A stretch of 64,000 bases of DNA from Trichoplusia ni. Its lineage: Eukaryota; Arthropoda; Insecta; Lepidoptera; Noctuidae. The position numbers and the translations under genes were made by a program. Below the pieces are notes generated by a model. The model did not search any database, was not told the origin of the DNA, and worked only from the letters and a program-made list of their open reading frames with translations. This document shows, in pieces, positions 12,931 through 22,909 of this stretch (positions are counted from its first letter, which is position 1; every line of letters starts with the position of its first letter). Location of the stretch: the NCBI RefSeq assembly GCF_003590095.1, contig NC_039481.1, positions 13,237,895 to 13,301,894 of the forward strand, read 5' to 3'.

Positions 12931-15908
12931 CTATGCGAGAACTGATCCGGCCATGATATCGTTCATCATGCCACAGGACTGCGCGTTTTCACCACGTTGC
13001 ATTTTGAAGTAACCATCGTCCGTCTTTTTGGTACCCCAAGAATTCTTCACAATCCAGTGTGGCTCACCCTCTGGAAGAAAACGCAGTTAAGACTTGATCA
13101 TTTCACAATAACATACTTTTACACTGTCTGAATGATACTGTGTGGCCTTTCCCTTTTCTTTATAATATAATATTAACTGTAACTGGTGTATGAAATAATA
13201 AGACAGTCACTAAAATTAATGATATTATTCCTTTTTGTTAAATTACACTACATTCAAGTGATCTAAAAACGATTTTATTGTAAAAATACTCAATGTTCCG
13301 ATGTGCACTACTGTTTTCGGCTGTCTTATTCCCATGATTCAAATGCCCCCTACCCCGCCTACCCCTCGATGACGTCACCGCAAAAAAATACTCCTTGCTC
13401 ATTCTATTAACATACCCTGACCCTTAAATTTTCATCTATACAGTTAATATTTGAAATCGTGCCATATTTACCGGTTCCATATCCCACCAAGAGCACAGCG
13501 TGATTGACTGATCCTTGGTCACATACTGAATCCGGTATAACGTTGTTCTCGTCAACTAACATTAATGAATCAGCTTTGATTGCTAGAACAGAACAGATGG
13601 ATACCAAAATTAATAACATATTGCTCTCATATTATTCTAACATATTATTCACTATGCTGTACGCAAAGGTTAAAAATGGTACACTATTACATAGGGTCCG
13701 CAGTTTGCCCGTCTGTGCAACCTTCGGTCATCAGGCTATATCTCTTTATTTTAAAGTAGGGACTTTTACAGATGAAGTATATGCCAGTCCCATCGTAACC
13801 TATACTTAGTAAATTACATTATCAAAATCTCAGTTTTACAAACTTAAATATAAGAAGTGAAGCCTTAGAATTGACAATGCGACGATTGAAATTTTTTGCA
13901 AAAAGTATGAATTTCATGTATTCGCAAATTAAAAATAAAGTTTAAAAACGGTCATAGAAATGCAAAAAATGTTGCGTTGCGTTGAGTATAAAGACTCAAC
14001 AGAGTTTTTAATTTCTAATAACAAAGTACTAAAACAACTTTATTACTTTCAAGGTGCTGTGGATTCTTTATGGACTTCCGTCATGAAAAGGCTATATTCT
14101 TTCCTCCACAGAGACAAGTCGGTAAGTTGTCTCAAACAAAAATACTAGACAAAAAACTTAGATCAGTAGTTAAGACAGTTAGTAGCTGATGAGTAGTCAA
14201 GCTCCTTACCGATGGAGATAGGTCCGTATTGATGCAGAAGTTGCTTCACTTTCTCCTGTGATGTCAGGTTGTAGGAGTGACAGCCGGCTAATTTCACTGC
14301 CACCTTGCTTGCATCGAATGCGCAGTTGCCTTCTCCACCTATGTAAGGGTAATCACCTTCAGATGCAATCCCCCCAGCTTCAATGATGGACCTGATATGA
14401 AGGATGAGTATGATGTTTTACATAAATGTTTTTCAAACATAAGTTTTTGTTCAGATTCTGTTAGGGAACCGGAGGATAAATACCGGAACCTTTCAACTAA
14501 AGGCCATTTTCTATCTGTCTTTCAATCCCCAGGCTGTATCTTATGAACCATGATAGCTAGACAGACACCAAATTGATGTCAATGAGGCAGACCTAGGTGG
14601 AGATAGGCCGATGACTAGGTTAAGCTTCTACCTAGTAGGAGAAGAACAGGCCTTTGCCCAGCAGTGGGACATTCCGAGCTAGTAAAAAAACTATTAGAGA
14701 ACCTACATTATAGGGCGTAAGACTCGCATTATTTATTGGAATACGTACCTAAAGACGCTTGACATCATACCACCAGAACATCCACCATTTCTTCTATCGC
14801 AATCAACAACCTGCTGTTCAGATAAATCCAGGGCTTGTTTGTTTTTAATTAGGTACTGGCTCTCAATGTTTCCTGCAACGAATAATATAAATTTCTCCAT
14901 CTTTGTGTTTCAGAGTGTTTCACAACCTGTATGGGGAGAAGGATTGTCTGAAAAGTTCACTACACGAAGGACAAATACATGAAACACCCTTCGGCTAAAC
15001 TCAAAACGAGAGGAGTCATTTTTCCTATCCAAGAAAAAAAGGATTGTACAAAAAAATCTCACGGATAAAAACACCCAGGTTTAGAATAAGGGTTCGTAGA
15101 TCACAAAGATGCTTGTAATACGCGAGGATCGAACGCGCGATACGCACGCACAGTTTGTTTGGCTTGATGACCTACTCGGCTATCTATGCCGTCAAATTAC
15201 TTGACTTACCGATCGAACTAAAAGCGTAACAACTTCCACATGTAAGCTGATTCTTAACCGGTGTAACCCCATTGTGGTCTCGCCAATCAAAACTCTCCGG
15301 AGCATCAGAGTCAGGGATATCTGCATCAGTTTTGTACGGACAGTCAGACTTATAGTCTGCAACATTCAACCCCATGTACATGCTACGGAACTCTTCCACT
15401 GTCAGATCCATAAATTGAGTTATACCTGGAAAAAAGAGTTTATTCATATTACGCTATCTTATCAGTTATCGTATTATCTTTTCAGTTATCAAGGGCACGT
15501 GCGAACATCACTATTGTTTGAAAACAAAATACCAAGAAATTAAAAAAACTCAGTTGGATACATCTGTGTATGTGTATGTTTGCCTTAATTTTTGTGATAG
15601 TAACAAAACGAAGGCTTTATAAGTATACACGGTGCACAAAGACGAGTTGAAAATATCATAATGAGTAATGTTTTACCGAAAGCGGACGTTTTGTGTTTTT
15701 CGTTCAATTGCAAGATTTTTTCTAAATTCTCCTTGAATATTTGGAACCGGGAGTGCTTCTCGTGTTCGTGGGCGTACTCTCGGTTGTGCTCCCGGATGAA
15801 GTTCTCGAAGTGTTGCTCAGCATCCTCGATATTGTAGCGCGGAGTAAAGAGGGCCGCTTCCAGACCAACCGCGCATGCGCAGAACAGGAAAAATAACACC
15901 GGAAACAT
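12931..15908 (-). CDS. Cathepsin L-like cysteine protease, gene B (recent duplicate of C)
   Basis: Complete gene. Coding exons in transcript order: 15677-15908, 15210-15425, 14749-14872, 14210-14391, 13472-13582, 12931-13070; GT-AG introns, phases 1-1-2-1-1. The product is 334 aa with a signal peptide (1 to about 20), an ERFNIN propeptide, GITQFMD at 78-84 and a mature C1A domain from about residue 119. Catalytic Cys143 lies in TCGSCYAF, His279 in VNHAV, Asn298 in NSWG; Gln137 and GCSGG are present. This is the most standard active site of the B/C pair. The stretch before the catalytic His (VDENNVIPDS) lacks the Y-x-G-G-I turn seen in A, E and F. By eye about 27 of 334 residues differ from gene C. 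Introns 2 and 3 contain SINE and LINE fragments. Predicted to be a secreted or lysosomal endopeptidase; the substrate is unknown. Confidence 0.94.
14585..14682 (+). mobile_element. LINE 3' end in gene B intron 3
   Basis: Ends in 'cccagcagtgggacattcc', a common lepidopteran LINE tail. The same fragment lies at 19912-20006 in gene C, so it predates the B/C duplication. Confidence 0.65.
15045..15190 (-). mobile_element. SINE remnant in gene B intron 2
   Basis: Reverse-orientation copy of the Ser-tRNA-headed SINE: 'acacccag' body, 'gaggatcgaac' (box B) and 'ctactcggctatc' (box A). Gene C intron 2 keeps only part of it. Confidence 0.6.
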
Positions 15909-15954
15909 TACTGCTGCTGTCACTTAATGTAAGTCTGCATTAAATGGAGTGTCC

Positions 15955-15961
15955 TTTTATA
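15955..15961 (-). promoter_or_regulatory. TATA box of gene B
   Basis: TATAAAA on the minus strand, 47 bp upstream of the ATG. The surrounding promoter is shared with gene C. Confidence 0.7.
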
Positions 15962-16214
15962 CAAAAATGTACCAAATGCTTGACAAGGAATTCCTAAGCT
16001 ATTTATTTTTATTGACGACAGTAAGTAAATGAAAAATTGTTTGCATGAATTTTTAAAGCATTCCTAACATACAACATAACAACTTATCTAATCAAGGCTG
16101 TAATTCATAAAACGAATAGTTCACATTGATTAAGTTACCCTTATGCGTCTATAAAAACACGAAATACAGAAGTAACAGATATCTCCCGCGATAAGGAAGT
16201 TATCCTTGGGCCGC

Positions 16215-16348
16215 GGGGAGTTTCAGGAACATACAAATCACACGCACAAAGACACCCAGACTCAGACAAAGCACTAGTGGATCACACAAATGCCATCCGG
16301 GCTCGAACCCGCAACACGTCGCGCACAGTGGGTTTTGCGTGGACCTCA
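16215..16348 (-). mobile_element. SINE (Ser-tRNA-like head), reverse orientation
   Basis: Shares 'aaagacacccagactcag' and 'gggctcgaacccgc' with the copies at 22015 and 52681. Confidence 0.7.
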
Positions 16349-16429
16349 CAAATATATTTTAAGGGGTTACATGACCGTCAATTTCAGAGAAATTGGACTA
16401 TGAAGTCATCGCGTCTTCATTTCATCGGC

Positions 16430-16770
16430 CTAGTCTTTTCCCAACTATGTTAGGGTCGGCTACCAGTCCAACCAGTTTCAGATGAGTACCAGTGTTTTAC
16501 AAGGAGCGACTGCCTATCTGACCTCCCCAGTTACCTGGGCAACACAACACCCCTTGGTAAGACTGGCTTTCAGAATTTTTCAAGCTTCTGACTGCCTGTG
16601 ACGACTGTCAAAGATGTAGGAATAACAGCCGGGACCCACAATTTAACGTACCTTCCTTAACACGGAGGAACTCGCTAAGACAAAGATGGTCACCCATATA
16701 CGGATCAACCGCGTCAAGCATAGCTTAACCTGTGATCGAATCACTTATGCGGTTATAGCTTAGCTACGAG
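16430..16770 (+). repeat. Dispersed repeat, 'ggagcgactgcc' family
   Basis: Related copies lie at about 21575-21725 and 29960-30235; shared markers are 'caaggagcgactgcc' and 'acggaggaactcg'. No open frame; probably a decayed LINE or non-autonomous element. Confidence 0.65.
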
Positions 16771-18398
16771 CTCCTTCCATCGTGTCTTCATTTATGTGTA
16801 TTAAATACACTTTGTCACTCTATATGAAATGAAATGAATGAACTTTTCAACGGTTATTCAGTGATAATGTTCAAGAAATGTAACAGATAGTTACCAGATG
16901 CACGTGTTTTTGTTCACTATTGAGTACATAGGTTATTAAAATATAACAGTTATTATTACTAAGTTCTTTGGTCCCGAAGAAAAACTTATTCATCCTGATT
17001 AGATGCAATAGACATTTTTACTGTAACTAAACACTAACTCAATACTTTAACTACGAGTCTATAAATCATACGATAGCTATTATTTTGGTCCATTTCCAAA
17101 TTTTCCAATCACTTACTCTCAGTACATGGAACACCATTATTTAAAACAAAGCTTTTGCAAACATGAAGTGACTAGCTATTGCCCGCGACTTCGTCCACGT
17201 GGTTAGAATTGTCCCCGTTTTTTTTTATTGTATCTTCGCTCCTATTAGTCGCAGCGTGATTTTATATAGCCTATAGCCTTTCATATTGATAAATGGTCTA
17301 TTTATCACAAAAATAATTTTTCAATTCGAACCAGAAGTTCCTGAGATTAGCGCGTTCGAACAAACAAACAAAATCTTCAGCTTTATATATTAGTACAGAT
17401 TAATTTATTTCCTCCTGTTTCATATTCATTAAAAAAAAACGACTCTCTTAGTAAGAATATTACAGGGATTGACTATAGAAAGAAAAAGTACCAATATAAG
17501 CTAAAAAATCGCTCGTTAATGCTATATTATTTTAATTAAACGCAGGTTCGGTCCGACTAATCAAATTTCATTCCTTATATCCTAATGCAGGAGGAAACCT
17601 GTGCCCCAGTACTGGTATATCTATCTATAGACAAGGATTGTGACTATATATTATTTGAGCTATTACTAACCCAATTTCTTTTATAAGACTGAAACTCAAT
17701 CCAATCTTGTCAAATCCAGTATTTGTAAATATTACATTCATGGGATCATTCCGTATTTAGCGAACGTTGTATGAATTACATTTGTTCTTTCTCCAAATAA
17801 AGATTCACCCAAATATAATCGTAAAATATTAGAAAGACGAAAGTTTGTGAGCATGGATATTTGTTGCCTTCACGCCCAAACCTCTAGCTAGCTCTTTATA
17901 GCTTTTTGATTTGTTGACACATCTCATTTGTTTACTATGTTTATGACTTATGTCTTAAAGAATGGATAATGGATATGGTCTTATGACCATATCAATGGCG
18001 TATTGCTAAACGCCAATGACAGTGCACTGTTTGCCAAAGTGCGTATAAGCTTCATTTTTGTTCCTATGTCAGTTTATGTACTTATCGGTGGGTTCGAAGA
18101 GTCAGACTGTCATTACATCCATGTTAATTACTCATGCATCTGTTGTACCATTGACCATAGGTTAGTATTGTTAGTCCATCCACTTCTGGTAGGTATTCAA
18201 AATTTGACCTACTGATACATTTGATGTCTATTTGCCGATATATGGCGTATTTATATTACGCAGTGTGACTGTTTAAGGTAAACGAAAAAAATCAATTAAC
18301 AACAAATTGGAACTTTATATATTTTTTACAAAATCTTTGATTGGCAGAATCATCAAAAAAAAAATACGAAATTTTTGAAATGCTTGAAGTACAATAGT

Positions 18399-18404
18399 TT
18401 TAAT
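18399..18404 (-). terminator. Candidate polyadenylation signal, gene C
   Basis: ATTAAA on the minus strand, about 23 bp downstream of the stop codon. Confidence 0.5.
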
Positions 18405-18426
18405 CGATGCCGTTGCTTGACTTGAT

Positions 18427-21308
18427 CTATGCGAGAACTGATCCGGCCATTATATCGTTCATCATGCCACAGGACTGCGCGTTTTCACCACGTTGCATTT
18501 TGAAGTAACCATGGTCCATCGATTCGGTACCCCAAGAATTCTTCACAATCCAGTGTGGCTCACCCTCTGGAAGAAAACGCAGTTAAGACTTGATCATTTC
18601 ACAATAACATACTTTTACACTGTCTGAATCATCCTGTGTGGCCTTTCCCTTTTCTTTATAATATGATATTAACAGTAACTGGTGTATGAAATAATAAGAC
18701 AGCCACTAAAATTAATGATGTTAGTCCTTTTTGTTAAATTATACTACATTCAAGTGATCTAAAAACGATTTTATTGTATTATTCCTATGATTTTGATGCC
18801 CCCCATCCGGCCTACTCCTCGATGAAGTCACCGCAAAAAAATACTCCTTGCTCATTCTATTAACATACCCTGACCCTTAAATTTTCATCTATCCTACAGT
18901 TAATATTTGAAATCGTGCCATATTTACCGGTTCCATATCCCACCAAGAGCACAGCGTGATCGATTGATCCTTGGTCACATACTGAATCCGGTATAACGTT
19001 GCTCTCGTCAACTAACATTAATGATTCAGCTTTGATTGCTAGAACAGAACAGATGAATACCAAAATTAATAACATATTGCTTCAAACACACTTCAACAGT
19101 TGCTTTCTACAATCTTATAAGTAGACGCAACGCCAGAGGACTCGGAAACTTATAGGATTATAAATGACTAGCTGTTGCCCGCGACTTCGTCTCCATGGAT
19201 CTTCTACCCACGGAGACGAAGTCGCGGAAAGTCGCGAAGTCGCGAAGATACAATGGAAACTGTGAAAAAAAACAGGGCAGGTATAAATCATAACTTATAT
19301 CTTCTACCCACGGGGACAAAGTCGCGGGCAACAGCTAGTACTAGATAAAATTCTTAGATCAGTAGTTAAGACAGTTAGTAGCTGATGAATCCTCAAGCTC
19401 CTTACCGATGGAGATAGGTCCGTATTGATGCAGAAGTTGCTTCACTTTCTCCTGTGATGTCAGGTTGTAGGAGTGACACCCGGCTAATTTCACTGCCACC
19501 TTGCTTGCATCGAATGCGCATTTGCCATCTTCACCTACGTAGGGGTAATCACCTTCAGATGCAACCCCCCCAGCTTCAATGATGGACCTGATATGAAGGA
19601 AATGTTGCAGTATAGAGTACGATGTTTTATATAAATGTTTTTCAAACATAAGTTTTTGTTCAGATACTGTTAGGGAACCAGAGGATAAATACCGGAACCT
19701 TTCAACTAAAGGACCATTTTCTATCTGTCTTCAAATCAGCAGGCTGTATCTTATGAACCATGATAGCTAGACAGTTGGTATTTTCACAGATGAAGTATTT
19801 CAGTTGTCAAGGGTATGCACAGTCAAAATTTTGATGGATGACCAATATTTTTGAGGTCTTTCACTCAAGCCTATTTTTGAATGATCTTTAACACCAAATT
19901 GATGTCAACGAGGCAGACCTAGGTGGAGATAGCGGGATGACTAGGCTAAGCTTCTACCTAGTAGGAGAAGAACAGGCCTTTGCCCAGCAGTGGGACATTC
20001 CGAGCTAGTAAAAAAAACTACACATTATTTATTTTAATACGCACCTAAAGACGCTTGACATCATACCACCAGAACATCCATGATTTCTTCTATCGCAATC
20101 AACAACCTGCTGTTCAGATAAATCCAGGGCTTGTTTGTTTTTAATTAGGTACTGGCTCTCAATGTTTCCTGCAATGAATAATATAAATTTAAATAAGGAA
20201 CTTCATCCTTGTGTTTCAGGGGGTTCCATTACAGCATGCTGCATGGGCAGCAGGATTGTCTGAAAATTTCACTACACGAAGGACAAATAAAGGAACACCC
20301 TTCGGCGAACCCTTATACTCCAAACGGGAGAAGCCATTTTTCGCATCCAAGATAAAAGGGTTTGTACAAAAAACACGTCACGCACAGTTTGTTTGGCTTG
20401 ATGACTTACCGATCGAACTAAAAGCGTAACAACTTCTACAATGATGCTGATCCTTAACCGGTGTAACCGCATTGTGGTCTCGCCAATCAAAACTCTCCGG
20501 AGCATCAGAGTCAGGGATATCTGCATCAGTTTTGTACGGACAGTCAGACTTATAGTCTGCAACATTCAATCCCATGTACTTGTTACGGAACTCTTCAACT
20601 GTCAGATCCATAAATTGGGTTATACCTGTAAAAAAAAGGCTTACTCATATTACGCTACTAAGGGGCACTTTTCGAAAGTCAAACATTGACGACATTGAAC
20701 TGCACGCTGATTTGAACACCATTCACAGCATCCTTAGAGCTGTATCTGTGAAGATGAAACAGAGCAACAAACGCCACAGGGCGCAATCTTTCAAGGGCAC
20801 GTGCGAACATCACTATTGTTTGAGGACAAAACACCAAGAGATTAAAAAAAGTCAATTAGATACCTCTGTATTCGTAAGTGTGCGTTCGATTGTTAATAAA
20901 TAGACCCTTGATGGCGTGCAATTGGGAGGGCGTATGTTCAGCAGTGGACGAATATGGGCTGATGATGATGATGATGATGAAACAGACGCCTTAATTTTTG
21001 TGATAGAAACACACAAACAACAGCTGTATAAGAACAAACGGTTAAAAATATATATAATACTTATGTAATGTTTTACCGAAAGCCGAAGTTTTGTGTTTTT
21101 CGTTCAAATGCAAGATTTTTTCTAAATTCTCCTTGAATATTTGGAACCGGGCGTGCTTCTCATGTTCGTGGGCGTACTCTCGGTTGTGCTTCCGGATGAA
21201 GTTCTCGAAGTGCTGCTCAGCATCCTCGATATTGTATCGCGGGGTAATGAGGGCCGCTTCCAGACCAACCGCGCATGCGCAGAACAGGAAAAACAATACC
21301 GCAGACAT
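18427..21308 (-). CDS. Cathepsin L-like cysteine protease, gene C, with altered active-site glycine
   Basis: Complete gene. Coding exons in transcript order: 21077-21308, 20410-20625, 20045-20168, 19406-19587, 18928-19038, 18427-18566; GT-AG introns, phases 1-1-2-1-1. The product is 334 aa, same architecture as gene B. Catalytic Cys143 sits in HCRSCYAF: the near-invariant Gly of the Cys-Gly-Ser-Cys motif is Arg, from a single GGA to AGA change relative to B. His279 (IDHAV) and Asn298 (NSWG) are intact. Other differences from B are grouped near the cleft: HH before the active-site motif, ID before the His, and ESMDH in place of KKTDD after NSWG. The reading frame is intact, so this is not an obvious pseudogene, but whether the enzyme is active, altered or a decoy cannot be told from sequence. 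Intron 4 carries a hairpin repeat absent from gene B. Confidence 0.92.
19168..19339. mobile_element. Hairpin repeat in gene C intron 4
   Basis: Left arm 19168-19195 and right arm 19312-19339 are inverted with two mismatches ('actagctgttgcccgcgac'). A second, inner 15-bp perfect inverted repeat is at 19181-19195 / 19213-19227. Absent from gene B intron 4. Confidence 0.7.
20907..20982 (+). mobile_element. LINE 3' end with (TGA)n tail in gene C intron 1
   Basis: 'ttcagcagtggacgaatatg' is followed by seven TGA repeats (20960-20980), a typical microsatellite tail. Absent from gene B intron 1. Confidence 0.7.
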
Positions 21309-21353
21309 TACTGCTGCTTTTACTTAATGTAAGTCTGCATTAAATGGAGTGCC

Positions 21354-21360
21354 TTTTATA
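21354..21360 (-). promoter_or_regulatory. TATA box of gene C
   Basis: TATAAAA on the minus strand, 46 bp upstream of the ATG at 21308; nearly the same flanks as gene B. Confidence 0.7.
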
Positions 21361-22873
21361 CAAAAATGTACCAAATGCTTGACAAGGAATTCCTAAGCTA
21401 TTTTTTTTATTGACGACAGTAAGTAAATGAAAAATTGTTTGCATGAATTTTTAAATCATGCCTAACATACAACATAACAACTTACCTTATCATGGCTACA
21501 TTCCTAATTCTACATTGATTAAGATACCATTACTCGTATAATAAAATAAAAATCACACTTCACTTTTTCGTCAAGTCTCCGTAACAACTGTCAAAGATGT
21601 ATAAATAACAGCCTGGAACCACAACTTACAGTGCCGTATTCAATACGGAGGGGCTCTTTATAACATAGATGGTCACTCATCCATGGATCGATCGTATTAG
21701 GTGAAGCTTAGCCTTCTCCGAAATACGAGACAGATAATCATAATAAAACGATTTGCAAATATTCGTTCGCACCTATGTCTTCTACTCTTTGTTTTTGTCT
21801 GCTGTCTAGTATTAACAATATTGATAACTTTAATACCAACATACAAATAAAATAATGGGTTGTTAATATCGTGAACAATACACAATGCTCTTGACCATGA
21901 CACGACTATTTGCATGTTACCCTTCAGTGCGTTGTAGTCATAGCATAATAGCTAGTCTATTTTTAAAAAGGTAAAACTATCTAACACGAATATTTGTTAA
22001 TAGCGGGGGAGTGACAAACATTCAAGTTGCATTTACAAAAACACCCAGACTCAGCAAGAGCAATAGTGGATCGTTTGTGTGATCCACCAAACTCGGGATT
22101 CGAACCCGCAAAGAGTCGCGCATAGTGGATTTTAAATACGTTTTGATAAACTATATTACTTTACAGCGATTTTTCAGCGTTAGAGCTCAGAGAAATTTAA
22201 CAGATCTTCGGCGGTTACCACAGGCATATCTTTTCGTATAAAATATCTACTATATCACTTAACAGCATTCAGTCTCGAGTGTATAGGCATGGTAGGACAA
22301 ATTCACGTCACTTATCGAAATGATAATATATGTTAATCTTAAAGCTGCTTCAAGCATGCGGTTTTCGATTATAATATTGTCCTCAGTATTGTCTTAGTTT
22401 TAGCAAAACCCCTGCATAATATACAAAATTGAATTACTGCATTTATTTTCAATTAATTTCAAACATGATTATGCTTTATCGTTGAGAGTATAAACTTCTA
22501 TGATTTTAATGTTTAGGGTATCGTAAAGTTCCTACATCATAGCGCTTTCTAACCTCAAATTTCTTCATTTGTAATTGACAAGAAGACTATTTAAAAATAT
22601 TCTCCTAAACATGAACTGTTTCTAAATAAATGTCATTCAGGAAATTATATATTTTCAGTTCTCTTCTCAGCATAAAATCCAATATTCTGAGTTCAATATT
22701 TTTAAAGGCGAAGCCATGTTAAGCAGTGGACATAAATCGGCTGAATTATTGATTAAATTACTTTTTGCTGGAATTGATGAATTTAAATTTGATAATAAAT
22801 ACAGAACCACAATAAAGGAAACTCCGAAAAGGATAGTTCAAAAATAAACAGAACACCATTTTGATTCATCGGT
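21361..22873. other. Spacer between genes C and D
   Basis: Duplicated promoter flank to about 21540, then a 'ggagcgactgcc'-family fragment at 21575-21725, a reverse SINE at about 22015-22135 and a LINE-like tail 'aagcagtggacataaatcgg' near 22720. No exon recognised. Confidence 0.65.
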
Positions 22874-22879
22874 TTTATT
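22874..22879 (-). terminator. Polyadenylation signal, gene D
   Basis: AATAAA on the minus strand, 31 bp downstream of the stop codon. Confidence 0.65.
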
Positions 22880-22909
22880 TTTACATTTTGGAAATCCAAG
22901 GAGTATCAG

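Larger units (their letters stand above)
11737..16150. repeat. Segmental duplication, copy 1 (carries gene B)
   Basis: This block aligns collinearly with 17468-21540. Similarity starts near 'tatagaaagaaaaa' at about 11740 (17471 in copy 2), covers the 3' flank, the whole gene and its introns, and fades after the promoter near 'cctaacatacaacataac' at about 16066 (21461). Introns 3 and 5 align well; intron 4 is unrelated over most of its length. Edges are approximate. Confidence 0.85.
15962..18398. other. Spacer between genes B and C, repeats only
   Basis: Contains a reverse SINE at about 16215-16348, a dispersed repeat at about 16430-16770 (marker 'ggagcgactgcctatctgac'), another at about 17171-17400 that begins 'ctagctattgcccgcgac' and ends with 'aacaaacaaac', and from 17468 the second copy of the duplicated block. 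No exon recognised. Confidence 0.7.
17468..21540. repeat. Segmental duplication, copy 2 (carries gene C)
   Basis: Partner of 11737-16150. Differences include loss of most of a SINE fragment in intron 2, a different intron 4 with a hairpin insert, and a LINE 3' end in intron 1 that copy 1 lacks. Confidence 0.85.

Noticed and set aside
20959..20980. Microsatellite of its own
   Set aside because: The TGA repeats directly follow a LINE 3' end and are best read as its tail.
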